From NCBI GenBank assembly GCA_030642525.1, contig DAOWNO010000122.1, positions 1 to 6,480 of the forward strand: a stretch of 6,480 nt of DNA, given 5' to 3'. Shown in pieces: positions 6,397-6,480 of the stretch. The notes below the pieces were generated by a model. That model searched no databases, was not told the origin of the DNA, and saw only the letters and a program-made list of their open reading frames with translations. The first letter of the stretch is position 1. Each line of letters begins with the position of its first letter. The position numbers and the translations under genes are program-made. Source of the DNA: Candidatus Aegiribacteria sp. (GTDB taxonomy: Bacteria > Fermentibacterota > Fermentibacteria > Fermentibacterales > JCC-6).

Positions 6397-6480
6397 AGCC
6401 GACAGTGTCCTACTCTCCCAGAAGGTTACCCAACTAGTACCATCGGCGCTGGAGGGCTTAACTTCCGTGTTCGGAATGGA
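6397..6480 (-). rRNA. rrf: 5S ribosomal RNA, 3' portion; 5' end lies beyond the right edge
   Basis: Read on the minus strand, the sequence contains the conserved 5S landmarks in order: TCCGAACACGGAAGTTAAGC, the loop E segment GCCGATGGTACT, and TGGGAGAGTAGG, ending in ACACTGTCGGC. About 84 nt of roughly 115 are present. The 3' boundary (6396-6399) is estimated because the pairing 5' end is outside the window. Its position before a terminator suggests it is the last gene of an rRNA operon lying to the right. Confidence 0.96.

Noticed and set aside
1..6480. CRISPR array, tRNA, insertion sequence or attachment site
   Set aside because: No spaced short direct repeats, no cloverleaf-like sequence, no transposase or integrase and no terminal inverted repeats were found by reading both strands.

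Overview
The window looks like a bacterial chromosome segment from a lineage that exports proteins carrying a type IX-like C-terminal sorting/FlgD-like domain: the Fibrobacteres-Chlorobi-Bacteroidetes neighbourhood, or a candidate phylum such as Fermentibacteria or WOR-3. That placement is inferred from protein style only: predicted signal peptides, FG-GAP and LW-type beta-propellers, a gingipain-like C25 peptidase, and PNPF/PNPV-type tails ending in the residues IR. No gene of the secretion machinery is visible.

Left half (1-4915): three predicted exported proteins. At the left edge, on the minus strand, is the N-terminal part of a gingipain-like (C25) peptidase, cut off before its catalytic residues. 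Upstream of it, also minus, is a complete 567-residue protein with eight FG-GAP/VCBS calcium-binding repeats and a C-terminal sorting domain. Transcribed away from that, on the plus strand, is a complete 492-residue protein with seven repeats of about 52 residues and a similar tail. The roughly 380-bp gap between the last two contains the most striking signal in the window: two divergent promoters with the same 54-position architecture (-35, 17-nt spacer, TATTCT -10, then a dyad over the expected start site). They match at 40 of 54 positions, and the differences inside the dyad preserve pairing. The two propeller proteins are therefore probably controlled together by one unidentified regulator.

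Right half (4916-6340): a gene graveyard. On the minus strand (5168-5489) are remnants of a translationally coupled two-gene cassette: a short helical protein broken by a frameshift, then the first 28 codons of what resembles an AbiEii-like nucleotidyltransferase, joined by a 4-bp GTGA overlap. On the plus strand (about 5676-6164) is the C-terminal third of an MBOAT O-acyltransferase of the AlgI/DltB kind, missing its front two thirds and interrupted by an in-frame TAG where a Trp codon is expected. The first codons of a possible downstream partner follow it.

Right edge (6341-6480): the 3' part of a 5S rRNA gene on the minus strand, followed by a strong GC-rich terminator hairpin. The window therefore starts just past the end of an rRNA operon lying to the right.
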